NCBI RefSeq assembly: GCF_000517445.1
Contig: NZ_CP006965.1
Span: forward strand, 806,001 to 870,000
Direction: 5' to 3'
Source: Thermococcus paralvinellae
GTDB lineage: Archaea > Methanobacteriota_B > Thermococci > Thermococcales > Thermococcaceae
Length of the DNA stretch: 64,000 nucleotides
Below, in pieces: positions 54,474 to 63,559 of this stretch. The notes under the pieces were generated by a model. The model was not told the DNA's origin and did no database searches. It saw only the letters and a program-made list of their open reading frames with translations. The number at the start of each line of letters is the position of its first letter. The first letter of the stretch is position 1. Made by a program: the position numbers and the translations under genes.

Positions 54474-57173
54474 ATGATAAAAGAACTTTTCAGTGATCTC
54501 AAGAGCGAAATAGTTTCAGTTAGAGAGTTCCCACCAAAAGAAGGGGAATACGGAGAATTTACATTTAAAAATCCCGAAATAAATCAGCTTGTGAAGAGCT
54601 TAGGGCTTAAGCTGTATAAACATCAAGTTGAAGCGCTTGAAAAACTCTATTCCGGAAAAAACATTGTTGTAACAACACCCACAGCTTCTGGTAAAAGCGA
54701 AATCTTCAGATTAGCTATTTTTGACAACTACCTTTCAAACCCTCATAACACTTATCTCCTGATATATCCCACCCGTGCTTTAATAAACAACCAGTATGAG
54801 AAGTTTTCTCTCGAAAACTTCCACTTCTTTCAGATAACCAAGAAAATGGTAAATGCAAAGATTTTAACAGGTGATGTTGAATGGAGTGAAAGGAGAGTAA
54901 TTTTGAGGGAAAAACCCAGAGTCATCTTCACAACCCCAGACATGCTTCACTACAACATATTGAGGAATCTAAAAGACTATGAATGGCTTTTAAGGAATTT
55001 GCGGTATTTGGTTGTTGATGAGCTTCACATCTACAGAGGTGTCTTTGGGACAAATGCTGCTTACGTCTTCAGGCGGTTGTTGAGGGTATTAAAGCGGTTT
55101 GGGGCTAAACTTCAGATCATAGCTCTCTCTGCAACTCTCAGAAATCCCAAAGAATTTGCCGAGAACTTTTTTGGTCTGGAGTTTGAGAAGATAACAAGGG
55201 CAACAAACCCATTTCCAAAGCGCTATCTAATCCTCTTTGAGCCTCGAAGATTAAACGAAATGCAGCTTTTGAGAGCTGTAGTTGAAAAATTAGCAGAGAA
55301 GGGGATTAAAACTCTTGTTTTCTTTGACTCAAGAAAAGGAACTGAGAAGCTCATGAGGTTTTTACTTTCCTCTCCTGCCGTTTACAAAACATCCACTTAT
55401 AAAGGAACCCTTCCAAAGAACATCCGCTGGGAAATTGAAAGAGATTTTAAAGAAGGGAGACTTTTAGTTCTGCTAACGACAAATGCTTTAGAGCTTGGTA
55501 TAGATATTGGCGATTTAGATGCCGTAATTAACTATGGAATCCCACCAGATGGGTTGTTTTCTTTAATCCAGCGCTTCGGAAGGGCTGGGCGTTTAAAGGA
55601 GAGGGAAGCATTGAATGGGATAGTTCTTAGAAAGAACGGTCTAGACTATTACTACAAAGAACACTTAGACGAGCTTGTTAAGCGGTTAGAGAAAGGAATA
55701 ATTGAATATATGCCCGTTAATCTGAAGAACCGCCTGGTTGTTAAAAAGCACCTTCACTACCTCCTGACTGAGCTTAAAGTCATTGACTGGAATGAGCTGA
55801 ACGATTTTGAAAAAGCCGTGGCTGAAGAACTGATAAAGGATAAAAAGGCTAAACTCTATGAAAACCCACTAACTGGGAAGAAGGAGCTTAGAATTTTAAG
55901 ACCGGCTTTTAGCTACTCCTCCATAAGGACAGCCAGCGATGAGAGCTACTTTTTAGTTTTGGATGAACCCTGGATAAAGTATAAACTGCTGGAAAAAGAA
56001 AGCTTAAGCGACCTTCTTCGCTTCATAAACTGGCTCAAGCTTAAAGGTTATGTCATTGAAGAAGTCGATAAGCCAGAGTACTATCGCTCGTTATTGCCGG
56101 GAATGGCTTACTTCTCAAGAGGGGAGCTTTATATGGCTAGAGACAAGCTGAAAATTGGAAAATTTCACTTCATCTTTGTTAAGCAGCTCAACAGATTTTG
56201 GGAAGTTGAAACTTTTGCATCAAAGCGTGAAGAAGTTGAAATTCTTGAGATTTACAAGAAAAAGCAGTTCAAAGATGTTGAGATCTATATTGGCCGGCTC
56301 AAAGTCAAGCATAGGTATTGGGGCTTTGCCGTCAAAGGAAAAGATACACATCTCTACCTCCAAGAGCTGATCAAGCTTAAAGAAGAGGGCATCTTGAAAG
56401 GTGAAATTTATGCGCCTCTCGTGGGAGGATTTGAAGCTGTTAACTTGGATGAGCTGAGCGATGAAGAATGGAAAATCCTCGATTGGGAAAAGTTTGCTAA
56501 GATCGAATTTGATGAACCATTAGAGAGAGAATTTGAAACTGATGGTATCTGGCTTGTGTTTTCCGATAGGATTAGGGACGTTGCAAGAGAGGAATTCCAT
56601 GAGTTCTTTAGGATAGCACTTGAGAAAGACCAGGGAGATTTAGCGTTTTCCATCTATGAGCGTTTGGATAGGAGAAAGCTCTTCCCAGAGCTTTTAGGAG
56701 CTACAACTTATTACATAAAGAAAACAATCCAAGATGTCCTTGAGAAGGCAAATGCTAAAGATGATGAGCTTGCATTAGCTATAAAGAAAATGATTGACAG
56801 CAAGGATGGGATTGGAAACGGACTTCATGCAATAGAGCATAACATGATAAAGATTGCTCCAATCTTTACCTATGTTGACAGCAGAGAGCTTGGTGGCTAC
56901 AGTTATGAGAGCTTTCCAAATCCTCCACACATAGGAAAGCCAGTAGTCTTCATTTACGACGGAAACGAGGGGGGCTTTGGATTAGCAGAGATACTCTATG
57001 AAAATGCAGAAAAGCTTATAGAAAAAAGTTTTGAGCATCTGAAGAGCTGCAAATGCAAAGATGGATGCCCACTTTGTGTTTATTCACCTAAATGCGGAAC
57101 ATTTAACGAGTTCTTAGACAAGTGGCAGGCGATGAAGATTTGGGAAAGAGTATTTACCTTTTCCGATGGATGA
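54474..57173 (+). CDS. Superfamily 2 helicase with DUF1998 (MrfA/Hrq1-like)
   Basis: 899 aa. Motif I TPTASGKSEIF (residues about 64-74), DEAH-type box as DELH in LVVDELHIYRG, motif III SATLRNP, motif VI QRFGRAGR. The C-terminus has four cysteines, CKCKDGCPLCVYSPKCG, the zinc site of DUF1998 as in MrfA, a DNA repair helicase of Bacillus. A DNA-repair role is inferred from the family. TATA-like AAAATTTATT about 33 bases upstream; no clear ribosome binding site. It overlaps the convergent secreted-protein gene by 20 bp. Confidence 0.82.
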   Translation: MIKELFSDLKSEIVSVREFPPKEGEYGEFTFKNPEINQLVKSLGLKLYKHQVEALEKLYSGKNIVVTTPTASGKSEIFRLAIFDNYLSNPHNTYLLIYPTRALINNQYEKFSLENFHFFQITKKMVNAKILTGDVEWSERRVILREKPRVIFTTPDMLHYNILRNLKDYEWLLRNLRYLVVDELHIYRGVFGTNAAYVFRRLLRVLKRFGAKLQIIALSATLRNPKEFAENFFGLEFEKITRATNPFPKRYLILFEPRRLNEMQLLRAVVEKLAEKGIKTLVFFDSRKGTEKLMRFLLSSPAVYKTSTYKGTLPKNIRWEIERDFKEGRLLVLLTTNALELGIDIGDLDAVINYGIPPDGLFSLIQRFGRAGRLKEREALNGIVLRKNGLDYYYKEHLDELVKRLEKGIIEYMPVNLKNRLVVKKHLHYLLTELKVIDWNELNDFEKAVAEELIKDKKAKLYENPLTGKKELRILRPAFSYSSIRTASDESYFLVLDEPWIKYKLLEKESLSDLLRFINWLKLKGYVIEEVDKPEYYRSLLPGMAYFSRGELYMARDKLKIGKFHFIFVKQLNRFWEVETFASKREEVEILEIYKKKQFKDVEIYIGRLKVKHRYWGFAVKGKDTHLYLQELIKLKEEGILKGEIYAPLVGGFEAVNLDELSDEEWKILDWEKFAKIEFDEPLEREFETDGIWLVFSDRIRDVAREEFHEFFRIALEKDQGDLAFSIYERLDRRKLFPELLGATTYYIKKTIQDVLEKANAKDDELALAIKKMIDSKDGIGNGLHAIEHNMIKIAPIFTYVDSRELGGYSYESFPNPPHIGKPVVFIYDGNEGGFGLAEILYENAEKLIEKSFEHLKSCKCKDGCPLCVYSPKCGTFNEFLDKWQAMKIWERVFTFSDG

Positions 57174-58533
57174 AAAGTACAAGGAAAGCTGTGAGGATTA
57201 TTACACCAGGATTTATTGGTGCCGATATTTTTGATTTCGTTTGGACTAAAGTGTTTGTTGTAGTTACGATTTCTGCTGGAGCTTTAGTTTGATTCTCAAC
57301 CGGAATATCAACTGGGATATTCCCTATAGAACCAGATATTGGAACCATCTCCCAATAAACTGCATTTGCAATTGGATCAAGAGCTCTGCTATCCATACGG
57401 AGATAAAGCTGAGCTGACTGTGAAGGTTTCATACCCTCAATCGTTATGTTTCCTTTAAAGTAAATGTTATTTAGGATATCTCTATTACCAACCTTGAGAG
57501 TTGTTTTAATGAATTCCTTGTTCTCACTCTTTAAAGTTAGTGTCGACTTCAAAGAGGTAAGGTCTATTTTCATTCCACTCCTGTAGGATATCGTTTCCTT
57601 TCTGTATGCCCCTCTAAGATAGGTATTCCTAGCTTTAAGGACTCCATTGACGTATATTTCACTAACAGGAAATTTGCTAACTTTAAAAACTCCGGAATTG
57701 TATATCCTAATGTATTTCCCTGATGTAACTTTGGAAAAGCGAAGCTCAACAATGTCACCTTTGCTAACATATATGTAACTGTTTGACGTTTTAATTCTCC
57801 CGTCCTGAAGAACCTTAAAAGATATTACACCATTCAGCGTCCAAACACTTCTATCTTTTCTTGTTGAGAGCTTTATAACCACAGGAACTCCAAAATCTGA
57901 TCCAGAAAATCTGTGACTCTCCCATATTATACCATCTGCAAGCCCATAGATTCTCTTTGAGTTAAGCCGAATATCAAGCTTATGATTTTTCGACGCTTTT
58001 ATGTTGTAGAACTTAAACTTACCATAGAAATGTTCTCCTGAAAATACTTTCAATCCATCAACTTTGAGATATGTTTTCACAAATCCCGTATTATCAACAA
58101 TCAACTTGAGAGTGGAAGATACAATAGAAACTTTGAAATAGCTCCCAATATATCTACCAAGGATACCTTTTCGCCTCTTAACCTTTTTGATAAAGATCGA
58201 ACTCCCTTTGACTTCTCCATTTACCTTTATTGTTGTGAGCATAAAGTTGGAAATATACAACTTACCACCACTAATCTTGAAATAGTTTCCATCACTAACA
58301 TTTTGGAACACAAAGGTTATCTCATCCCCCTTCTTAACATAAATATTACCAAAGTCTGTTATGATAAGTCCATCTTCATCTGCTCTAAGGGTTATTTCAC
58401 CACTAAGCTGCCATTCACTTTTTATTTTATCTCCAGATACCCTAAAGTAAAAGGAATGTGAAGATGAAGATACAGATGGCAAAGAGGAAATGACGATTGA
58501 GAGTACTAATATAACCACTATAACCTTTTTCAT
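57154..58533 (-). CDS. Secreted protein with two tandem domains and C-terminal anchor
   Basis: 459 aa from ATG 58533 (after GGGAG; an in-frame ATG at 58545 precedes it). Signal peptide at residues 1-25. Two tandem copies of one beta-rich domain of about 190 residues follow. The pairs are KSEWQLSGEI/RSVWTLNGVI, GNIYVKKGDEITF/SYIYVSKGDIVEL, DGNYFKISGG/SGKYIRIYNS, TTIKVNGEVKG/SEIYVNGVLKA and GLADGIIWE/PIANAVYWE. A C-terminal anchor (PGVIILTAFLVLFIHRKR) ends the protein. No family recognised. Likely a surface protein. Confidence 0.65.
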   Translation of the reverse strand: MKKVIVVILVLSIVISSLPSVSSSSHSFYFRVSGDKIKSEWQLSGEITLRADEDGLIITDFGNIYVKKGDEITFVFQNVSDGNYFKISGGKLYISNFMLTTIKVNGEVKGSSIFIKKVKRRKGILGRYIGSYFKVSIVSSTLKLIVDNTGFVKTYLKVDGLKVFSGEHFYGKFKFYNIKASKNHKLDIRLNSKRIYGLADGIIWESHRFSGSDFGVPVVIKLSTRKDRSVWTLNGVISFKVLQDGRIKTSNSYIYVSKGDIVELRFSKVTSGKYIRIYNSGVFKVSKFPVSEIYVNGVLKARNTYLRGAYRKETISYRSGMKIDLTSLKSTLTLKSENKEFIKTTLKVGNRDILNNIYFKGNITIEGMKPSQSAQLYLRMDSRALDPIANAVYWEMVPISGSIGNIPVDIPVENQTKAPAEIVTTTNTLVQTKSKISAPINPGVIILTAFLVLFIHRKR

Positions 58534-58579
58534 AGTGACTCCCATGTTTTAATATGCTAAACTATCTTTATGAATTTTG

Positions 58580-59032
58580 CTATCCTCTAAGCGTCGCTAT
58601 CAGCTTCTTCTCATTCAGCAGCATAGCAATTGCATCCTTAACGTCTTTAACCACTATATCGCTTGCAAGCAGAGCGTCAACTGTTGCTCCTTCTTCACCG
58701 ATAACACAGAAGGCAAGCTCAGCATTCTCAAGCATTCTAACATCGTTATTACCATTACCTACTCCAATGTACGGCTCATACTTCATTGCTTTCTCAAGCT
58801 TCTCATTGCCATCCTTAACACGCTCGATTTTGACATTTAAGCCTTTGAACTCCTCTTCTAATGTTCCAAAGGTGTCTGCACTCAAAACAACTACGATGTA
58901 TTTCTCGCTTAGTCTTTCAAGAAGCTTTTTGACTTCCTCATTAACTTTCCCTTCAACTCCCAGAGTCCCGTTTAGGTCAAAAACCACCACCCTAGCTTCA
59001 ATTTTTCCATAATTTGGGATTTCAATTGTCAT
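58580..59032 (-). CDS. HAD-family protein, soluble P-type ATPase-like
   Basis: 150 aa, HAD fold without a cap. The first motif is DLNGTLG, with N where phosphatases have the second D, which is closer to the DKTGT of P-type ATPases. The metal-binding motif IGVGNGNNDVRML is complete. Archaeal proteins of this type are described as soluble P-type-ATPase-like phosphatases. The substrate is unknown. Divergent from the MNT-HEPN pair. Confidence 0.75.
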   Translation of the reverse strand: MTIEIPNYGKIEARVVVFDLNGTLGVEGKVNEEVKKLLERLSEKYIVVVLSADTFGTLEEEFKGLNVKIERVKDGNEKLEKAMKYEPYIGVGNGNNDVRMLENAELAFCVIGEEGATVDALLASDIVVKDVKDAIAMLLNEKKLIATLRG

Positions 59033-59062
59033 ATTATCACCACTGAGAGAAGGGTTTAAAGG

Positions 59063-59072
59063 GTCTTAAGAC
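59063..59072. promoter_or_regulatory. Perfect 10-bp palindrome between divergent promoters
   Basis: GTCTTAAGAC lies between the TATA-like CTTTAAACC of the HAD gene (about 59053-59061, minus) and the TATA-like AAAGTTAAAT of the MNT-HEPN genes (about 59076-59085). A two-fold symmetric site here fits an operator, possibly for toxin-antitoxin autoregulation. Confidence 0.35.
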
Positions 59073-59121
59073 TTTTGGGAAAAAGTTAAATCTCAAAAAT
59101 ATGCTATTTCACTTGAGAGAA

Positions 59122-59547
59122 ATGAACGAGAAAATCATAAATGAACTAAAGAATTTTGCAAAGGATTTAAAGGAACTGTTGGGAGAAAAGTTAGTGGCAG
59201 TTATAGTCTTTGGATCTGTTTTAGCATCTAAAAGGTTTGAAGACATTGATATTCTCATAGTAGTTGATAACACTTCCAAAGATGAACTCAAAGAAATTAG
59301 AAGATTAAAGCTCAAATACAGGTACAAACTTGGCAAATACATTGATTTGAATATGTGTAAATTTAGTGATCTCGACAAGGGTGTTGTATATACTGCAGTG
59401 GCCTTTGGAAAAGAGCTTTACTCAACAGAGAAGTGGATAAATAAGAAGAAAGAAATAAAGAAGAGAGCAAAAGAACAGAAACTTCAGTTCATAGAAAAGT
59501 ATGGAAAAAAGGTGGTTAGATGGGAGTTAGCAGAACTTATAAATTGA
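59122..59547 (+). CDS. MNT-type nucleotidyltransferase antitoxin
   Basis: 141 aa from the ATG at 59122; the ATG at 59101 is an alternative but lies close to the predicted start point. Minimal nucleotidyltransferase domain with VFGSVLASKRFEDIDILIVV, the GS...D.D motif. In HEPN-MNT pairs this protein adds AMP to the HEPN toxin and silences it. It overlaps the HEPN gene by 28 bp. Confidence 0.75.
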   Translation: MNEKIINELKNFAKDLKELLGEKLVAVIVFGSVLASKRFEDIDILIVVDNTSKDELKEIRRLKLKYRYKLGKYIDLNMCKFSDLDKGVVYTAVAFGKELYSTEKWINKKKEIKKRAKEQKLQFIEKYGKKVVRWELAELIN

Positions 59548-59903
59548 GGCTTATTCAAGCAGATATTGACTTGGCAAAGAGTGCATATGAAAAAGGATAC
59601 TATGAGATGGCAATATTTCACTGTCAACAAGCAATAGAAAAAAGCCTAAAATTGCTTCTTGAAGAAAAAGCTGGCAAATATGTAAGAACTCACGATTTAA
59701 TATTTCTGAGAGATTTGGTTGGAGAATTTGAAGAAATTAGAGAGCTTTTGTTAGACGATGAATTTTTAGATAGGCTTGAAGAAGGTTATTTCTATGGAAG
59801 ATACTGGGATAAACCAATAGAGCCATTTGAGGATCTTGAAGTCCAAAAAGCAATTTACTTAGCTGAAGAGATTTTTAAGAAGATTAAAGAACTGTTAAGG
59901 TGA
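59520..59903 (+). CDS. HEPN-domain toxin
   Basis: 127 aa, all-alpha HEPN (PF05168-like): AKSAYEKGYYEMAIFHCQQAIEKSLKLLL, then RTHDLIFLRD, then a tyrosine/arginine-rich GYFYGRYWDKP end. HEPN proteins are often RNases; this is the toxin half of the MNT pair. ATG after GGTGGT within the end of the MNT gene, so translation is coupled. Confidence 0.75.
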   Translation: MGVSRTYKLRLIQADIDLAKSAYEKGYYEMAIFHCQQAIEKSLKLLLEEKAGKYVRTHDLIFLRDLVGEFEEIRELLLDDEFLDRLEEGYFYGRYWDKPIEPFEDLEVQKAIYLAEEIFKKIKELLR

Positions 59904-59907
59904 TTAT

Positions 59908-60432
59908 ATGAGAATAGCTTGGGGAATCAGTGGAGCAGGGCATCTCCTCAAAGAGAGCATTGAAATTCTCGAGAAATTGAAGGATAAGCATAAAATTAAA
60001 ATCTTCTTATCAAGAGCGGGTGAGGAAGTTGTCAAAATGTACAGACTTTTTGATAGACTTGAAAAATTTCCTCTTGTTAGGGAGTCTAAACAGGGGATCT
60101 CATTTCCCTCATGTGGCGCCTTTAACTTAGGAAAATTCGATGTATTCATAATCTCCCCAGTCACTTCAAACACCGTTGCCAAGATTAGACTTGGAATTGC
60201 CGATTCCCTCTTATCCTGTTGCGCCTCTCAGGCTTTGAAGAGCAGAGTACCGCTAATATTAGTTCCAACTGATTCAAAGCCTGTTGTAGAGACTAGGGCT
60301 CCTAATGGCCAAATTTTCAAGATATATGTGAGAAAAGTTGATTTGGAACATTTAAAGGCACTAAAAGAGGAAGGAGTTATAATTTTAGAGCATCCTTATG
60401 AAATAGAACATGCTCTAGCTACTCTTCTATAG
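59908..60432 (+). CDS. Archaeal flavoprotein (MJ0208/AfpA-like)
   Basis: 174 aa. Flavoprotein-fold (PF02441-type) protein; MRIAWGISGAGHLLKESIEIL is the nucleotide-binding start, VFIISPVTSNTVAKIRLGIADSLLS the flavin-contacting loop. Related proteins are FMN-dependent electron carriers or dihydromethanopterin reductases in methanogens; the role in Thermococcales is unknown. It starts four bases after the HEPN stop, with GGTGAT overlapping that stop. Confidence 0.65.
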   Translation: MRIAWGISGAGHLLKESIEILEKLKDKHKIKIFLSRAGEEVVKMYRLFDRLEKFPLVRESKQGISFPSCGAFNLGKFDVFIISPVTSNTVAKIRLGIADSLLSCCASQALKSRVPLILVPTDSKPVVETRAPNGQIFKIYVRKVDLEHLKALKEEGVIILEHPYEIEHALATLL

Positions 60433-60542
60433 GCAAGGTATATTCCAATCTCCATTTATCACGTCAGTAAATGCCATGGAAAGATTTATAACTCAACTTT
60501 TTAAGTGAATGATGAGCAAGATTATCGTTAAAGGTGATGTAA

Positions 60543-62741
60543 ATGGGAAGAAGGGAAGAAATGATTGCGAAAATTAAGGAGTTGATGACTCAGCCTGAGA
60601 GAATCAGGAATATGGGTATTGCCGCTCACATTGACCATGGTAAGACAACCTTGAGTGATAACCTGCTGGCAGGAGCGGGAATGATTAGCGAGGAACTTGC
60701 AGGAAAGCAGCTTGTCCTTGACTTTGACGAGCAAGAGCAAGCAAGAGGTATCACAATCAACGCAGCTAACGTTTCAATGGTCCACACCTATGAGGGTAAG
60801 GAGTACCTCATCAACCTCATCGACACTCCAGGTCACGTTGACTTCGGTGGTGACGTTACAAGAGCTATGAGAGCAATTGACGGTGCAATCATTGTTGTTG
60901 ATGCTGTTGAGGGTGTTATGCCACAGACAGAGACAGTTCTGAGACAAGCCTTGAGAGAGTACGTCAAGCCAGTCCTTTTCATCAATAAGGTTGACCGTTT
61001 GATTAGAGAGCTCAAGCTTTCACCACAACAGATGCAAGAAAGATTTGTCAAGATAATTACAGACGTTAACAGGCTCATCAAGAGATACGCCCCAGAGGAG
61101 TTCAAGAAGGAGTGGCTGGTTAACGTTAATGATGGTAGTGTTGCATTCGGTTCAGCTTACTACAACTGGGCTCTCAGCGTTCCATTCATGAAAAAGACGG
61201 GAGTTTCCTTTAAGGAAATAATTGACCTTACACTGAAGGGAGACAACAAGACACTCAGAAAGAAAGCTCCTCTCCATGTTGTTGTCCTTGATATGGTCGT
61301 TAAGCATTTACCAAACCCATTAGAGGCTCAGAAGTACAGAATTCCCCACCTCTGGAGAGGCGACATTAACAGCGAAGTTGGTCAGGCAATGCTCAACTGT
61401 GATCCAAAAGGTAAAATGGTCATGGTTGTTACAAAGATTATCATTGACAAGCACGCTGGTGAAGTTTCAACAGGTAGAGTCTGGAGTGGTACTGTTAGGA
61501 CAGGTCAGGAGGTTTACCTCATCTCTGCAAAGAGAAAGGCAAGAATCCAGCAGGTTGGTATCTACATGGGTCCAGAGAGAATTAACATGGAGGCCGTTCC
61601 AGCAGGTAACATTGTTGCTGTAACTGGTTTGAGAGATGCAATGGCTGGTGAGACAGTTGCCCAAGAGCCAATTGAGCCATTTGAAGCCTTGCACTACACA
61701 AGCGAGCCAGTCGTTACAGTTGCAATTGAAGCAAAGAACATTAAGGACTTGCCAAGACTTATCGAAGCCCTTAGACAGCTCGCCAAGGAAGACCCAACAC
61801 TTCAAGTTAAGATTGACCAAGAAACTGGCCAGCACTTGCTCAGCGGTATGGGTGAGCTCCACTTAGAGGTTAAGCTTTACAAGCTCAAGGAAGACTGGGG
61901 AATTGATGTTGAGGTTTCAGAGCCAATCGTTGTTTACAGGGAGAGCATCACCAAAGTCAGCCCAATCGTTGAGGGTAAGTCACCAAACAAGCACAACAGA
62001 TTCTATGTTGTTGTCGAGCCAATGCCAGATGAGATTTACCAAGCAATTAGAGATGGTGAAATTCCAGAGGGAAGACCAAAGGACAGAAAAGCTGTTGCTA
62101 AGAAGCTCGCTGAACTCGGAATGGACTATGAAATGGCCAAGGGTATTGTTGATGTATACAGAGGAAACATATTCTTAGACAACACTAAGGGTATCCAGTA
62201 CCTCAACGAAGTTATGGATCTTTTAGTTGATGGTTTCCACCAGGCAATGGATGAGGGACCACTTGCAAAAGAGCCAGTCATGAAGGTTATCGTGAGATTA
62301 GTTGATGCCCAAATCCACGAGGACAATGTCCACAGAGGTCCAGCCCAGATCTATCCAGCAATCAGAACAGCCATTCACTGTGCAATGATGAAAGCTGGTC
62401 CAGTTCTCTACGAGCCATACCAGAAGGTCATCATCAACGTTCCATACGAGTACATGGGTCCAGTCAGCAGAGAAATCAGCCAGAGAAGAGGTCAGCTCCT
62501 TGACATGAGACAAGAGGGTGAAGTTATGACAATCATTGCAAAGGCTCCAGTTGCTGAGATGTTCGGATTCGCTGGAGCAATCAGAAGTGCAACAAGCGGT
62601 AGAGCATTGTGGAGCACAGAGCACGCTGGATTCGAGAGAGTCCCACAGGAACTCGCTGTCCAGATAATCAGACAGATCAGACAGAGAAAGGGACTCGATC
62701 CAAACCCACCAACAGAAAAGGACATCTGCCCACAGTTCTGA
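60543..62741 (+). CDS. Elongation factor 2 (aEF-2)
   Basis: 732 aa translocase GTPase. G1 [15 protein letters not shown]3 DTPGHVDF, G4 NKVD; domain IV contains the diphthamide loop near [14 protein letters not shown]. The stop is followed by a pyrimidine-rich tail. Optimised codon use compared with neighbours, as expected for a highly expressed gene. ATG after GGTGATG; promoter CTTTTTAAG near 60497-60505. Confidence 0.97.
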   Translation: MGRREEMIAKIKELMTQPERIRNMGIAAHIDHGKTTLSDNLLAGAGMISEELAGKQLVLDFDEQEQARGITINAANVSMVHTYEGKEYLINLIDTPGHVDFGGDVTRAMRAIDGAIIVVDAVEGVMPQTETVLRQALREYVKPVLFINKVDRLIRELKLSPQQMQERFVKIITDVNRLIKRYAPEEFKKEWLVNVNDGSVAFGSAYYNWALSVPFMKKTGVSFKEIIDLTLKGDNKTLRKKAPLHVVVLDMVVKHLPNPLEAQKYRIPHLWRGDINSEVGQAMLNCDPKGKMVMVVTKIIIDKHAGEVSTGRVWSGTVRTGQEVYLISAKRKARIQQVGIYMGPERINMEAVPAGNIVAVTGLRDAMAGETVAQEPIEPFEALHYTSEPVVTVAIEAKNIKDLPRLIEALRQLAKEDPTLQVKIDQETGQHLLSGMGELHLEVKLYKLKEDWGIDVEVSEPIVVYRESITKVSPIVEGKSPNKHNRFYVVVEPMPDEIYQAIRDGEIPEGRPKDRKAVAKKLAELGMDYEMAKGIVDVYRGNIFLDNTKGIQYLNEVMDLLVDGFHQAMDEGPLAKEPVMKVIVRLVDAQIHEDNVHRGPAQIYPAIRTAIHCAMMKAGPVLYEPYQKVIINVPYEYMGPVSREISQRRGQLLDMRQEGEVMTIIAKAPVAEMFGFAGAIRSATSGRALWSTEHAGFERVPQELAVQIIRQIRQRKGLDPNPPTEKDICPQF

Positions 62742-62787
62742 CTTTTTCTCTTCTTCTGACTTTTCTACAATTTACATCTGTTTTTTT
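62742..62787 (+). terminator. T-rich terminator region of aEF-2
   Basis: Pyrimidine-rich tract right after the stop (CTTTTTCTCTTCTTCTGAC), followed by a run of eight T near 62779. Archaeal RNA polymerase ends transcripts at such T runs without needing a hairpin. Confidence 0.5.
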
Positions 62788-62839
62788 ACAGTTTGTTCTA
62801 ATTCGAAAATCTTTAATATTTGCGTTATGATGTATTTGC

Positions 62840-63364
62840 ATGATGTCGCGAAAAATTCTCCTTGTGCTTATTACAGTGTCAGTGATAACTGGACTGGTGC
62901 TCTTCGTTCCTTTGCCTGGGACTGTTTTCTACAAGCACACCACCTATTTCTGGTGGGGCCCCTCATCACCTAAAGAAAAGACAGAGTGCGGAAAAGGAGA
63001 TGCCCCATTTGAATTCCTTGAGGGAATACATTACTCTAACTCTAACTGGAACGTAGCGGTGGAGCATTCTGGAGATACTGAGATTCTGACCGCGAAGAGA
63101 AGCTTTCTCTCTAACGGTGGTTATGGAAGAACCTATCAGCGGCTTATTATAGTCAAGAAAAATGGTCGCATTTTAAAGATCAGCTACACGGCAAGGACGG
63201 GACCTTCAGAAAACGCTTACAAAACTGTCTGTGAAACCTCAGAAAACGGTACCAAAAAGTGTCAAAAAGTACTTATGGTATACGACCTTGATAGTGAGAA
63301 AAGAATCGAGTTCGAGATTTATTACAGTGTATGGGATTACCTGATAGCCTGCAAAACAAAATAG
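62840..63364 (+). CDS. Exported or membrane-anchored protein of unknown function
   Basis: 174 aa. N-terminal hydrophobic segment (about 6-25). The soluble part has two cysteine pairs (TECGKG; TVCETSENGTKKCQK) and a beta-rich core. The stretch YFWWGPSSPKEKTECGKG is unusual. Not recognised. ATGATG start with no clear ribosome binding site; TATA-like CTTTAATATT near 62811. Confidence 0.55.
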   Translation: MMSRKILLVLITVSVITGLVLFVPLPGTVFYKHTTYFWWGPSSPKEKTECGKGDAPFEFLEGIHYSNSNWNVAVEHSGDTEILTAKRSFLSNGGYGRTYQRLIIVKKNGRILKISYTARTGPSENAYKTVCETSENGTKKCQKVLMVYDLDSEKRIEFEIYYSVWDYLIACKTK

Positions 63365-63440
63365 CCTCTTTTAGAATTTACAAATTCCTGTCCAACACAG
63401 AGTAGTTAACTTTTTAAACCCTCCTCTGTATCTTCCTTTG

Positions 63441-63500
63441 GACTCATGAGGCTCTCTTGTAAAAAGCGGGTTTCCCGCTCAAGAGAGCCGAGGTTACAGA
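63441..63500 (+). ncRNA. Candidate structured RNA upstream of aEF-1alpha
   Basis: Hairpin at 63450-63489: GGCTCTCTTG (63450-63459) pairs with CAAGAGAGCC (63480-63489), then a one-sided TAAAA bulge, then AGCGGG with CCCGCT around TTT: 16 pairs without mismatch. CTC (63443-63445) can pair with GAG (63490-63492). A TATA-like CTTTTTAAACC (63410-63420) fits transcription from about 63441. GGTTACAGA follows. The aEF-1alpha promoter lies downstream, so the RNA is probably a separate transcript. Confidence 0.5.
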
Positions 63501-63501
63501 A

Positions 63502-63511
63502 AGCTTTAAAA
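63502..63511 (+). promoter_or_regulatory. aEF-1alpha promoter TATA
   Basis: CTTTAAAAAC about 50 bases before the aEF-1alpha start. The predicted transcript starts near 63530 and includes the ribosome binding site GGAGGTG. Confidence 0.55.
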
Positions 63512-63559
63512 ACCTATCCTAGTCAATAAGGTTAGGCACGAATTTGGAGGTGGATAAAA

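Noticed and set aside
60506-60545. C/D box RNA upstream of aEF-2
   Set aside because: ATGATGA is present but no CTGA at the right distance; the bases are simply the short leader and ribosome binding site of aEF-2.
61378-62624. Frames within the aEF-2 gene on both strands
   Set aside because: They are shadows produced by the strongly biased codon use of aEF-2.
63441-63500. H/ACA guide RNA
   Set aside because: An ACA follows the stem, but there is no two-sided pocket and no K-turn or K-loop; only a one-sided bulge.
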